A stretch of 64,000 nt of DNA from Acidovorax delafieldii 2AN (GCF_000175235.1 NZ_ACQT01000003.1:19457-83456); one strand, 5' to 3'; counted from the first letter of the stretch, positions 51,393-59,482 are shown. Notes: a model not told the origin generated them from the letters alone. Made by a program: numbers and translations.

Positions 51393-52635
51393 GCGTGTCC
51401 CTCGAGCCGGTGCTGCGCGGCGCCTGGGGCTGCGTGCGGGGTTGCGAGGGAGCAGTCGCCAGCAGACCGCCAAGGATGCCCGGCTTGTGCTGGCTGTCCT
51501 TCCAGGCCTTCACGCCGGGCTCACCGAAGATGGCGCGAACTCGCCCCTCCGAGCGCTTGCTGTACTCCTCGGAGAAAAGCGCCTCGAGATCCTCCACGAG
51601 TTGGGTGTGCCAGGTCCTGAATTCCCTGGCGCGCAGGCCGCCGTCAGTGTTCCAGCGGTCTGCGAAGTTCTCGCCAGCATTGCCAGGCAGCGCGGGGTTG
51701 TCCACGAACGCAAGCTCGTTGACGCGCCTGATGAACTTGGGCATACGGTCGATGACTTCGAGCGCCACCTCGATGGCGGAGGAGTAGTTGCCGCGCTCCT
51801 TCAAGACCATCTCGTTGTAGGCGTGCGCGGCCAGCGTGACGAGAATGACCGAGATGGGCCGCGCGTCGCCACGAACTTCCGGCAGGTTCTTGTAGTAGCC
51901 GTCCCGGTGCAACTTCATCAGCTGCACCAGCCGGCGCAGGATGTCGTCCAGGGGGACCTTGGTCTGCGGCAGTGGGTCGACGGTCGTCCTGGCTTCGTCC
52001 AGCACGGCGATGGCGGACTTGACCATGCGGTCCTGGAAGGTAAAGCGCTTGTTGGCGATAGTGCAGAACCAGTCAGCGAATTCCTCGGGGTTCGAGGGGC
52101 TCCAGACTTTCTTTTCGTCGCGCACCCGCAGATCGGCTCCGGTGATTTCTTCAGACAGCGGGACGGCTGGCGTGACGTCGAAATAGAACGGCTCGCCCGG
52201 GTACTGCAGGCGCCAGCATCGATTCTTCGGTTTTGGGGGGCCGGCGCCCTCAATGCCGTGGAGCGCGGCACCAAAGTTCTGGAAGAAGTCCTCGGAGTGC
52301 CGCAGACCCTCGAATTCCGCTCCGCACAGCTTCACGACGATGTCCAGATCGAACTTCTCCCGGCCGTCGCCTGCGATGGTCGTCTGCGTGCGCATGGAGC
52401 CCTGCACGACGACGTGTGCGTCCGTCTCGCCGATACCCATGTTGCGGGCAACGTGGCGGCCGAGCTCCTCATAGCGCTTGACGGCCGCGGCGCGTTTCTC
52501 CGGGGAGAGCTCCAGCTTGAGCAGCATCCGGGCGATGAAGTCTTCCCACTGCTGGTTTTCGTTGCGGGCGGCGAGCGACTCCAGGACGGGGCGCAGGCGC
52601 CTGCGCGGTTGGGGTGATTGGGTCGTCAGGTCCAT
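51385..52635 (-). CDS. CD-NTase (CBASS cyclic nucleotide synthase)
   Basis: A 416-residue cGAS/DncV-like nucleotidyltransferase. The GS motif (VQGSMRT, residues 79-80) is followed by the catalytic acids D96 and D98 (KFDLDIVV) and D153 (YFDVTP). It makes a cyclic oligonucleotide on infection. The C-terminus is a Pro/Ser/Thr-rich flexible tail ending in DTLA, suitable as the substrate of Cap2. The clade cannot be fixed by eye; pairing with a SAVED effector suggests a cyclic trinucleotide product. The ATG at 52635 lies 14 bp after the effector gene. Confidence 0.9.
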   Translation of the reverse strand: MDLTTQSPQPRRRLRPVLESLAARNENQQWEDFIARMLLKLELSPEKRAAAVKRYEELGRHVARNMGIGETDAHVVVQGSMRTQTTIAGDGREKFDLDIVVKLCGAEFEGLRHSEDFFQNFGAALHGIEGAGPPKPKNRCWRLQYPGEPFYFDVTPAVPLSEEITGADLRVRDEKKVWSPSNPEEFADWFCTIANKRFTFQDRMVKSAIAVLDEARTTVDPLPQTKVPLDDILRRLVQLMKLHRDGYYKNLPEVRGDARPISVILVTLAAHAYNEMVLKERGNYSSAIEVALEVIDRMPKFIRRVNELAFVDNPALPGNAGENFADRWNTDGGLRAREFRTWHTQLVEDLEALFSEEYSKRSEGRVRAIFGEPGVKAWKDSQHKPGILGGLLATAPSQPRTQPQAPRSTGSRDTLA

Positions 52636-52649
52636 ATAGGTGTTCCAAG

Positions 52650-53765
52650 TTAGGCAGGGACGGAGGCGGGCGAATGGGCCGGGGCAGGGGTGGACACATA
52701 AGCCACCGGCAGCACAGCCGTCGGCATCTGCACGCTCCATGGGTACGCCGGCAACTGGTCGCGCTTCCATTCATAACAACGCAATCTGGGGTGGTTCTTG
52801 GAGTCATAGACCATGCCCAGTCGCAGGGCTAGGCTCGATGACGCCACCAGCACAAGGTGCACCGTCTGCACGCCTCGGTTGTGAAGGTCGGCAAGGGTGT
52901 CCAGGAACTGTGAGGCCAATGCGGCTTGGCCCTCTTCGGACCACAGGGTGTTCGGCTTCGGATTGGGGCGTGCCAAGTGCACCAGTGGCAGCCCAGGGAA
53001 GGTTTGCGCGATGCCGGCAAGGTCTGCAAGGTAGGACGCAGAGACCGCCAGGACCACCTCTGGGCCAGCCACGTCCTGCAGGCCAGAAATCCGGAACCGC
53101 GAGCCATCGTCCGGCTGGTCGAGCTGCTTCCAGCGACCCTCGACGCGGTCCCAGTCCATCAATCGGACCTTGCCTTCGTCGTCCAGAACGACACCAGCGT
53201 AGAAGAGAAGGGGAACTTGCAGCACGCCACCGGCGACCACGGAAACGTGTTCGCGCGCCGTGTCACCGCGGGCTCTGCGCACCTGCTTGGCCAAGGCACC
53301 AAGTTCTTCCAGGGCGGCAGGTACGTCCGGCGCGCCGGACAGTTGCGCGCGAACGTCGACAAGGCAGTCCTCGATCCGGCCCCGCAGGGTCGGGGGCACG
53401 GCTTTGGTAAGCGGCCGGTCAGACGTATCCACCAGACCGCGGAGTTCAGCGACCAGCACGCGGCTGACCTGGGTGACCTTCGCGTCTTGCACGTGCGCAT
53501 GGCCTGCTAGCACCGCCCCGACGATGAAGCCGAGCAAGGCGACGGCCGAAACGGCATAGAGGATTACCGCCGGAGTGCCTTCCGCCGTTGAGAACATGAA
53601 CCTGTACTCGGCCCCCGCTTGAAGCTGCACTAGGAGTCCGCCGGAGAGCGCGGCAACGAGCACCATCCCGCACCAGCGCATCATCCCTAGTCCAATGTTG
53701 CGGGGCCGAACCCACCAAGTGACCAGTTGGGTTCCTATGCCCATCAACCAATTCAAAAACTCCAT
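52650..53765 (-). CDS. Two-TM SAVED effector (Cap14-like)
   Basis: A 371-residue protein. Two transmembrane helices at about residues 25-48 and 66-88 are followed by a SAVED domain: VVLAVSASYLADLAGIAQTF, then LVHLARPNPKP and a C-terminal VHLVLVASSSLALRLGM. SAVED domains bind cyclic oligonucleotides from the CD-NTase; the TM part would disrupt the membrane on activation. This is the arrangement known as Cap14. The ATG at 53765 follows a purine-rich AGAGAGG site. It is the first core gene of the CBASS operon. Confidence 0.85.
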   Translation of the reverse strand: MEFLNWLMGIGTQLVTWWVRPRNIGLGMMRWCGMVLVAALSGGLLVQLQAGAEYRFMFSTAEGTPAVILYAVSAVALLGFIVGAVLAGHAHVQDAKVTQVSRVLVAELRGLVDTSDRPLTKAVPPTLRGRIEDCLVDVRAQLSGAPDVPAALEELGALAKQVRRARGDTAREHVSVVAGGVLQVPLLFYAGVVLDDEGKVRLMDWDRVEGRWKQLDQPDDGSRFRISGLQDVAGPEVVLAVSASYLADLAGIAQTFPGLPLVHLARPNPKPNTLWSEEGQAALASQFLDTLADLHNRGVQTVHLVLVASSSLALRLGMVYDSKNHPRLRCYEWKRDQLPAYPWSVQMPTAVLPVAYVSTPAPAHSPASVPA

Positions 53766-53904
53766 TCCTCTCTCCGCGGTGTTAGCCAACCTACGCACTA
53801 CCAGTGGTGCGGAAGGGCTTGCGTTGGCAGGCGCTTGACGTAATTTCCAAAGAACGAGTCCAACGTGAATAACTTGGGGCGCCGGCCGGCAAGCAGGCAT
53901 GCAG

Positions 53905-54222
53905 TCACAAGAGTCGCAGTTGGCGCTGGACGTCCTTGGCTGCGAAGGCCAGGACAACACCGACGGCGCCAAGGGCGGCGTACGCCATCGCCCCGGAAGC
54001 CGACTCCGGCACCCACCCGGTCCACAGGCCAGGCAGGAGCTGGGCGATGTTGGTTAGGGGCGGCTGGCCTGCTATGCCGGTTGCGGTAGATGCGGCCAGC
54101 TTCCCGACTTGGGCGAAGGCCCCGGCGATGAGGCCGAAGCCACTCACCTTGTAGAGGGTGGCACCCAGCTCCCGGAAGAACGCCGGGAAGCGGTATAGCA
54201 GCACCGTAAGGTTTTCCAGCAT
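53905..54222 (-). CDS. Small two-TM protein upstream of the CBASS core
   Basis: A 105-residue protein (MLENLTVLLYRFPAFFRELG). It has two hydrophobic segments, about residues 25-45 (KVSGFGLIAGAFAQVG) and 75-95 (GAMAYAALGAVGVVLAFAAK), and a basic tail. It starts four bases after the stop of the 59-residue gene upstream, so is co-translated. No family is recognised. The location suggests an accessory membrane component of the CBASS effector. Confidence 0.65.
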   Translation of the reverse strand: MLENLTVLLYRFPAFFRELGATLYKVSGFGLIAGAFAQVGKLAASTATGIAGQPPLTNIAQLLPGLWTGWVPESASGAMAYAALGAVGVVLAFAAKDVQRQLRLL

Positions 54223-54226
54223 GGCC

Positions 54227-54406
54227 TCAGTCCTTCTTTTCCTTGCGCACGCCCTTGAAGGGGTCGCCGTCCTTCTTCTGGTCCATGAAGCGGCCGTTGC
54301 CCGTGTCGCGCTTGGTCCAGGTCTGGTTCTGCGGGTTGAACACTTGTGACCGGTCGCGGACTGCTCCGCGGCGGGCGCCGTCACCGATGGGGGGATTTCT
54401 AGCCAT
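54227..54406 (-). CDS. 59-residue basic protein upstream of the CBASS core
   Basis: A protein starting MARNPPIGDGARRGAVRDRS and ending KGVRKEKKD. It is hydrophilic and basic, with a middle VFNPQNQTWTKRDTGNGRFM block resembling small conserved proteins found in defence or phage gene clusters. AAAGGAG precedes the ATG at 54406. Function unknown. Confidence 0.65.
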   Translation of the reverse strand: MARNPPIGDGARRGAVRDRSQVFNPQNQTWTKRDTGNGRFMDQKKDGDPFKGVRKEKKD

Positions 54407-54419
54407 GGGGGAGCTCCTT

Positions 54420-54698
54420 TCAGATGGTCAAGGTGTGGGTCCAGGAGGGCAGGCCCCTCTTGGAGAGGACTTGTACGAGGCTGTGACTGCCAAAAAACTG
54501 CAGCCGGCCGGCGTTGACGAAGGCCAGGGCGGCATGGTCGACCCGCAGGTTTGCCGTCTTGGCGGCGACCGTCAGGCGCGCGAGCAGGTGGGAGTTGTCG
54601 GCCGTGGTACCTGAGGTCGAGCGCGCGTCAAAGACGCAGCAGCTCAGCCAGCCGCCGGACTGCGCTCGCTCTCGGATATGGGCAACATGGATCTGCAT
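54420..54698 (-). CDS. Small protein after the WYL regulator
   Basis: A 92-residue protein (MQIHVAHIRERAQSGGWLSC) with a clear GAGGAGAA ribosome site. It contains a mixed alpha/beta region (LLARLTVAAKTANLRVDHAA) and three small blocks of hydrophobic residues. It is the first gene of the small trio (54698-53905). It resembles nothing I can name. Confidence 0.6.
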   Translation of the reverse strand: MQIHVAHIRERAQSGGWLSCCVFDARSTSGTTADNSHLLARLTVAAKTANLRVDHAALAFVNAGRLQFFGSHSLVQVLSKRGLPSWTHTLTI

Positions 54699-54786
54699 CG
54701 CGTTCTCCTCGCCCGGCATTGGCCGAGCCTTGGGAACGCATTCTCGAGGGGGTGGTAGCTCAAGTAATGAGCCACCTCGACGGCAG

Positions 54787-55866
54787 CTAGCGGTAGCGAT
54801 TTGCGGCGACGCACAATGCGTCGTAGACGCGCGTGCGTAGCTCGGGAGGCTCTAACACCTCGACGTCGGCGCCGAAGCGAAGCAGGTCCATTACGAGTTC
54901 TTGGTCATTGGAGTACGGAATCTCCAGGATATAGCTGCCGTCCGGCAGCCATCGGTCACTCTGGTCGGGATGCCAGGTCTCCAAGGACACCCACTGCGCG
55001 CGCTCGGGGGTGAATTTCAGGATTGCGCGGTGGATTGCCTTGCCGGCGAAGATGCCGTAGCCGCTCTGGAAATGGGCCCGCATGTCCTCGCGACTGACCT
55101 TCTTGGCGGGCTCATCGACGACGCTGACTTCTTCGATGGCTTCCAAGGCAAAAGAGCGCAGCTCGTTGCGCAGGTGACACCACGCATCCAGAACCCAGTT
55201 CTCGCGGTAGTGCACCAGCTGCAGCGGCGAGATGACGCGTTCGGTGTGCTCTTGCTTATCCCGGCGCAAGTAGCGAAGCGACAGACGCTTGCTTTCAAGC
55301 AGGGCCGTGGCCATAACTCGGAAGTGTTTCGGTTCGACCTTGCGCGGAGCGAAGTGAATCAGCTTGACTTTCCTCTCGAGCTCGCCAGCTGACTTGCCGC
55401 CCGCGGCGAGGATTGACCGAAGCCGATCTTTCATCGGGCGTAGATGCTCTACTAGGAGGCCCGGCTCAACGCCTTCGACCAAGTGGATCATCATGAGCAG
55501 CGCGAACACCTCGGACGCGTCGAACCAAAGCCCGGGAAGTTCGAAGCGGCCGCCATCTGGCAGGTCCCGTACGAAGTAGCGGTGCCTCTTGGGGTCCCAG
55601 TCGATGGGGCAGCCCATGCGATTTCGCAAGAACTCGATGTCTCGCTTGACGGAGGCCAATGAGACTTCCAGCTCGTGTTTCAGATCCTCCATCGTCGCAC
55701 CGTTGCGGCGACGGGCGAGGCGGAGGATTTTTTCGAAGCGATCCAGGCCTACCTTGACCCCGCGCTCCTTCTTTGGCGCCGAGCTGCGTCTTGCAGGCGT
55801 CTTCGTCACCGGAGCCAGAGCTAGCTCCTTCTTGAGAGCAACTGGCACGGCGTCAGCGCGCGACAA
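54787..55866 (-). CDS. WYL-domain transcriptional regulator, CapW-like
   Basis: A 359-residue protein, counted from a TTG. An N-terminal winged helix-turn-helix (FEKILRLARRRNGATMEDLK) and a WYL domain (RLSLRYLRRDKQEHTERVIS, then WVLDAWCHLRNELRSFALEA) are followed by a WCX-type end (YILEIPYSNDQELVMDLLRF). WYL proteins such as CapW and BrxR repress defence operons and respond to DNA or nucleotide signals. Its position at the head of the CBASS genes supports that role. The true start is uncertain: GTG codons in frame occur at residues 7 and 20. Its 5' end directly abuts the decayed Mrr copy. Confidence 0.8.
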   Translation of the reverse strand: MSRADAVPVALKKELALAPVTKTPARRSSAPKKERGVKVGLDRFEKILRLARRRNGATMEDLKHELEVSLASVKRDIEFLRNRMGCPIDWDPKRHRYFVRDLPDGGRFELPGLWFDASEVFALLMMIHLVEGVEPGLLVEHLRPMKDRLRSILAAGGKSAGELERKVKLIHFAPRKVEPKHFRVMATALLESKRLSLRYLRRDKQEHTERVISPLQLVHYRENWVLDAWCHLRNELRSFALEAIEEVSVVDEPAKKVSREDMRAHFQSGYGIFAGKAIHRAILKFTPERAQWVSLETWHPDQSDRWLPDGSYILEIPYSNDQELVMDLLRFGADVEVLEPPELRTRVYDALCVAANRYR

Positions 55867-55869
55867 CCA

Positions 55870-56090
55870 ACCGCAGCGGGCGGCCTCGTAGCTCGAGCAA
55901 GCCCATGACTGGTACGGCCGTCGTGGTCAACTGCCCGATCTACTGAGCGGGCTGCGCCGCGGGCGAAGGGCACGTAGCAACGACATGTAGCACCCAGTAG
56001 CTGGCAAGCGCCAGCCCAGGTTCGTCGGAGTAGCAGGGCCAGTAGGTCCATGAGATCCTCGGCCGCGCTGGACTTGCGCCTTCTTGCCAT
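55870..56090 (-). pseudogene. Decayed 5' end of an Mrr-type endonuclease gene
   Basis: The frame starts MARRRKSSAAEDLMDLLALL, nearly identical to the start of the intact gene ending at 47098 (MARRRKSSAAEDLMDLIALL). Further similarity continues in a shifted frame (GYWVLHVVAT-like) to about residue 60, then is lost. The upstream 80 bp is also similar (about 80%) to the DNA upstream of the intact gene. The two copies have the same orientation and enclose the CBASS locus. Confidence 0.8.
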
Positions 56091-56640
56091 CGATTCCCCT
56101 CTGAAACCGGTTGATCAGCGGATTTGGTAAACATTTTGCAACAAATCCGAAGGGCAATTGCCAATGAATCGGAGGTGAATGCCCTTATTCGGTGCAGTGC
56201 CGTCTCCATCCGCCCCGCACCTGACCCATTTGCTTGACGAAGCGCCCGTGCCCATCATCGTGATGGTCGTGGAGGAAACGGCTTCGTGCGCGCACCTGCC
56301 GCCGCGGCAGATCTGGCGCAACGTGGCGAAGCTGGCCGAATCGTTGTCTGTGCATCGGCGGGCGTTGTGGGCATGAAATCCGCACCACTGCCCGGTGGGC
56401 CTCTATCTATGAACGCTGCCGCAGACCACCGGGGCGTCTCCATCTTGATCGGACCGCCCAAGGAAGTGCAGGCCCAGCTTGGCCGATTGCATGCCGGCCG
56501 CGCGCTGGGGCTGGCCTTCGAGCAGATTGAGCCGGCGGTTTTCGAGAACCTGACGAGAACGTCACCAACTTGGCGGCTTCCATGGTGGATGGATTGCAGC
56601 AGCACCAGCATCCGAAATCACTGAAGCGTCTCGCAGAAGT
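56091..56640. other. 550-bp region without a confident gene
   Basis: Contains the decayed upstream part of the Mrr copy (56091-56180), then sequence with several short open frames. One plus-strand frame (about 56410-56624, VSILIGPPKEVQAQLGRLHA) may be a remnant of an unknown gene. Nothing here is strong enough to annotate. Confidence 0.4.
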
Positions 56641-57063
56641 ATGCTGCCGAAGATGCTTAAAGAAGCGGCCATGCTGATACAGGCACGCAAGGCGGTGCTG
56701 GCAAACGGCGACTGGTTGACGTCCGCCGAGGTCGCGCAACTGGCGGGGCTGAGTACGCGCAATCCGAGCGCCCAGCCCAACAAGTGGAAGAGGCAAGGAC
56801 AGATCTTCACGATCCATCATGGCGGCGTCGATTACTTCCCCGGCTACGGCTTGGATCGCGAGACAGGCTTCCGGCCGGTCAAGACTCTGGCCAGGGTCAT
56901 CGACGCCTTCGCCGGGCACAAAGATGGCTGGGGCATGGCCTACTGGTTCCATTCCGTCAACAGTTTCCTGGGCGGCAATCGTCCGCAGGATCTGTTGGCG
57001 ACGACACCCGAACGGGTGATCGAGGCTGCGCTGGACGAGGTACAGGAGGTCGTGCATGGCTAG
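56641..57063 (+). CDS. Orphan DUF2384-type antitoxin
   Basis: A 140-residue protein. A basic helix-turn-helix-like start (LANGDWLTSAEVAQLAGLST) is followed by a DUF2384-like C-terminal domain (KTLARVIDAFAGHKDGWGMA, then YWFHSVNSFLG and a LLATTPERVIEAALDE tail). It is related to the antitoxin at 11437-12111, but no RES toxin follows; instead the remains of an AbiEii toxin begin within 50 bp. Its start is not certain. Confidence 0.6.
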   Translation: MLPKMLKEAAMLIQARKAVLANGDWLTSAEVAQLAGLSTRNPSAQPNKWKRQGQIFTIHHGGVDYFPGYGLDRETGFRPVKTLARVIDAFAGHKDGWGMAYWFHSVNSFLGGNRPQDLLATTPERVIEAALDEVQEVVHG

Positions 57064-57097
57064 CAAAGCTGCTTCCGTTGGCAGCCCGGCGTCGACC

Positions 57098-57217
57098 TTG
57101 CAACGCATCGATGGGGTACTCGTCCTTTTCCAGCAGGCCTGTCGTGATACCGCCTGGTGTTGCTTCCGTGACGAGCGTCTCGATCAGTTCCCGCCGATCA
57201 GGTGCCAGTGCCCTCAG
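57098..57217 (-). pseudogene. Remnant of an AbiEii-like toxin gene
   Basis: A 40-codon stretch (RALAPDRRELIETLVTEATP and on to EKDEYPIDAL) matches the start of the toxin at 1396-2361. The start codon has changed from ATG to CTG (CAT to CAG on the plus strand at 57215-57217), and similarity stops near 57098. The toxin is therefore gone; only the antitoxin gene before it survives. Confidence 0.85.
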
Positions 57218-57651
57218 GCGCGTTCGTACTGGATCGCCTTGCCGTTGAAGCCCAGCTTGCGGGCAATACGGCGCCGTCCGACGTTGAAGACGATGCTCGC
57301 GGGCACCTGGGCGCTGCGCCCGGCGTTGTACTCCTGGGTGAGGCGGCTGGGCATGACGGTCACCCCCAGCTTGTTCAGCGCCTGTGGGGCCAGAACCTCC
57401 AGCGGTCTGACCGGAATGGGCTTGCCGGTCGGCACACTCGGCTTGGCCTTGGCATTGGCATTGGCATTGGCATTGGCATAGACGCCCAGGCCCAGGCCCA
57501 GGCGCAGGCGCACCAGCGTGCCGTCCATCATTAGCGTGCGCAGAGCGCGGCCTACCTGCGCCACACTGCCGAACTGATTGAACTCGCCGCGCAGGAACAC
57601 GTCGTCGCTGTGGTTGGCGACGGAGCGTCTGATGCTGTTGAGGGTGTTCAT
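57214..57651 (-). CDS. AbiEi/DUF6088-like antitoxin (second copy, toxin lost)
   Basis: A 145-residue homologue of the protein at 2358-2759 (MNTLNSIRRSVANHSDDVFL). It is 12 residues longer because of an Asn-Ala repeat (NANANANAKAKPS) and an extended LGLGLGV run, both made by hexanucleotide repeats in the DNA (57449-57478 and about 57481-57512). The frame is intact. With its toxin destroyed, it may act as an anti-addiction protein against the copy at 1.4-2.8 kb. Confidence 0.7.
   Translation of the reverse strand: MNTLNSIRRSVANHSDDVFLRGEFNQFGSVAQVGRALRTLMMDGTLVRLRLGLGLGVYANANANANAKAKPSVPTGKPIPVRPLEVLAPQALNKLGVTVMPSRLTQEYNAGRSAQVPASIVFNVGRRRIARKLGFNGKAIQYERA
57449..57478. repeat. (TTGGCA)5 hexanucleotide repeat inside an antitoxin gene
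   Basis: Five perfect tandem copies of TTGGCA, giving an Ala-Asn repeat in the protein at 57214-57651. The copy at 2358-2759 has only one such unit. A six-base unit changes length without shifting the frame. Next to it is a second short repeat of CCCAGG. Confidence 0.9.
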
Positions 57652-57858
57652 GGCGGCGGAGTGGTTGATCCCTGGATGCCGGCAAGGGCGCGGCGGCTCC
57701 GCCCCTGCAAACGCCAGACGTCCTGGCAGATTGCGCACGGCGGCTTCACCGAACCAGCGGCGAGATGGGCTTTCATGGGCGCGCCTTGGCGCGGTACAAC
57801 CCGATGCCAAGCCGATGCCCTGGGCGCTACGCTTCGCACCTGCAGAAAGCGAAGGGAT

Positions 57859-57885
57859 TTTCGAGTATTTCGACTATTTCGAGTT
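57859..57885 (+). promoter_or_regulatory. Three 9-bp direct repeats overlapping a promoter
   Basis: TTTCGAGTA (57859-57867), TTTCGACTA (57868-57876) and TTTCGAGTT (57877-57885) are in tandem, just before a TATACT -10-like box (57891-57896). They lie 45-70 bp upstream of the antitoxin gene at 57930. This is a likely operator for autoregulation by the antitoxin/toxin complex. Confidence 0.6.
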
Positions 57886-57929
57886 TTAGCTATACTTGAC
57901 CTTGCCGTAAACACACCAGAGGCTTCACC

Positions 57930-58430
57930 ATGACTGCGAAGCAAACCATCCCTCGAGGCCGTCAGGCCACTGCCGGGGCGCGACCGTTGCTGCAACCCGG
58001 GGCATCCCGGGCGAAGGCGGCAGCCGAAACAGCCTTGCCGATGGTCAGGCTGTCGTTTTCTGTCGAACCTCTCGTGTCGATTGTCCAGCGGCACGTCAAG
58101 GTCAGTGAGAAGGCGCGGCAGGCCATCGCTCACGATTTGGCCGAAGCGCTGGAACATGCGGCCGTGGACATGGACGTACGGCAACTGCCCGCCGAGGATG
58201 ACGACCCTATCCTCACCACGGAGCAGGCGGCGCAATGGGCCGGGGTCAGCCGTCCCTTCATGGCCAAGCTGATCGATACCGGCGCTGTCGCGTTGCATCA
58301 GAAGGTCGGAAACCAGCGTCGCGTGCGGCGCAGTGCCGTGCTGCGCTGGCAGCAGGCCGAGCGTTCGCGACAGACGCAATCGCTCAAGCGGTTGGCAGGG
58401 GATCTGGACGAGGAGATCTTCTCCTCGTGA
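57930..58430 (+). CDS. Antitoxin with excisionase-type HTH
   Basis: A 166-residue protein. The C-terminal part has an excisionase/MerR-like helix-turn-helix (ILTTEQAAQWAGVSRPFMAK, then LHQKVGNQRRVRRSAVLRW). This is the usual antitoxin partner of PIN_3-type toxins. The stop overlaps the GTG start of the PIN-domain gene. GAGG precedes the ATG. It probably binds the tandem repeats at 57859-57885. Confidence 0.8.
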   Translation: MTAKQTIPRGRQATAGARPLLQPGASRAKAAAETALPMVRLSFSVEPLVSIVQRHVKVSEKARQAIAHDLAEALEHAAVDMDVRQLPAEDDDPILTTEQAAQWAGVSRPFMAKLIDTGAVALHQKVGNQRRVRRSAVLRWQQAERSRQTQSLKRLAGDLDEEIFSS

Positions 58431-59041
58431 GCCTGCTGATCGTTGCCGATGCCGACACGTTGTTTCCGGCGACTACGAGAGGTCTGCTGATCTATCTGGA
58501 CTTCGGTGGCCTGATCCGGCTGCACTGGTCGCCGATGATTCTTGACGAGGTGGCCCGTGCACTGGTGGATGCTGGACGGAAAAAGACCCTTGACGATGCC
58601 AAGGCGCATGAGGCGCGCATGCAGGATGCGCTACCCCACGCCCTGGTGGCCACGAGGGACGTACAAGCCCAGTTCGCCAGTGTGGCGCACGCAGTCCGCT
58701 CGGCCAAGGACGCCCATGTCGCGGCGTGTGCCCACTATCTGATCGCGGCCAATGCGTATGGGGGAGGCCAGGCCGTTGCATTGGTCACTCGCAATACCAA
58801 GGATTTTCGCAAAGGCGAGCTGGCAAAGCTGGGCATTGCGCTGCGCAAGCCGGACGAGTTTCTCGCGGCCCTGTTCCAAGGCGATCCTCAGGCGTTCAGC
58901 GCTGCATTCCGTCACTTTCGCACCGATTTGAGCTCTCGCCCGCAGCCGGACGATCTGCTGGCGCGTTTGCACAAGGACGGGCAGGTACAGGTCGCTGCAG
59001 CCCTGATGTCTTCCCTTCAGGCCGGTACTGTCGAACTGTAG
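58427..59041 (+). CDS. PIN-domain toxin (putative ribonuclease)
   Basis: A 204-residue protein with a PIN-like nuclease fold: VADADTLFPA at the start (Asp), MILDEVARAL (Glu), DAHVAACAHYLIAANA (Asp), and VTRNTKDF near the end (Asp). These four acids bind metal in PIN ribonucleases. The GTG start (58427) overlaps the antitoxin stop as GTGA. By family, it would cleave RNA and arrest growth when the antitoxin is lost. No truncation is seen. Confidence 0.85.
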   Translation: MSLLIVADADTLFPATTRGLLIYLDFGGLIRLHWSPMILDEVARALVDAGRKKTLDDAKAHEARMQDALPHALVATRDVQAQFASVAHAVRSAKDAHVAACAHYLIAANAYGGGQAVALVTRNTKDFRKGELAKLGIALRKPDEFLAALFQGDPQAFSAAFRHFRTDLSSRPQPDDLLARLHKDGQVQVAAALMSSLQAGTVEL

Positions 59042-59482
59042 TCGTCGCTGAAGCCGCCTTGACCCAGAGGTCGGGCACCTGATCTGACGGGGGACTCCTG
59101 CGTTGAAGCAGAGGCTGGTCTCGCGACGGTATGACATGGCGCGGCCCTATGGCATCATCTTGTTGCGTGGGTCTGAATGGGTGCGCGGGATGCAGCTTCG
59201 ACGTAGGTCTGAACGACATGGCTGCACCACGACGTATCACCGAAGCCCACGGGTTTTGACGGTATCTTTGACGGTATAAAGGACTTCGAAGTCGCTTCCG
59301 CCCCAGTGCACAGAGGCGTGCAGAGGGCGAGTGAATTGTCGAGTGGGAGTGATCCGTATGCCGCGATGGCGTGGGCGCAACAGCGCTCAGAAATTGCGGT
59401 TGAAAGGACAGGGGCGTTAGGGGCCTGGACTGTAGCGCACAGCCGCGCTAGGGTGTCGGGTCTTTCAAAGAGGCCCATCGGC
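59042..59482. other. Gap of about 440 bp near the end of the island
   Basis: No gene is evident. A near-repeat of TTTGACGGTAT occurs twice (59257-59267 and 59269-59279), which might be part of an integration or regulatory site. The region lies between the last toxin-antitoxin pair and genes that look chromosomal, so the right border of the mobile DNA is probably here or slightly further right. Confidence 0.4.

Noticed and set aside
52650..53765. Calling the SAVED effector Cap4
   Set aside because: Cap4 has an N-terminal endonuclease domain; here two transmembrane helices occupy the N-terminus.
57430..57520. Possible CRISPR or satellite array
   Set aside because: The repeats are short hexamers within a coding frame without spacers.
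59249..59285. Clear attachment site duplicated at the other end of the island
   Set aside because: The TTTGACGGTAT pair is local only; I could not find a matching copy beside either integrase.
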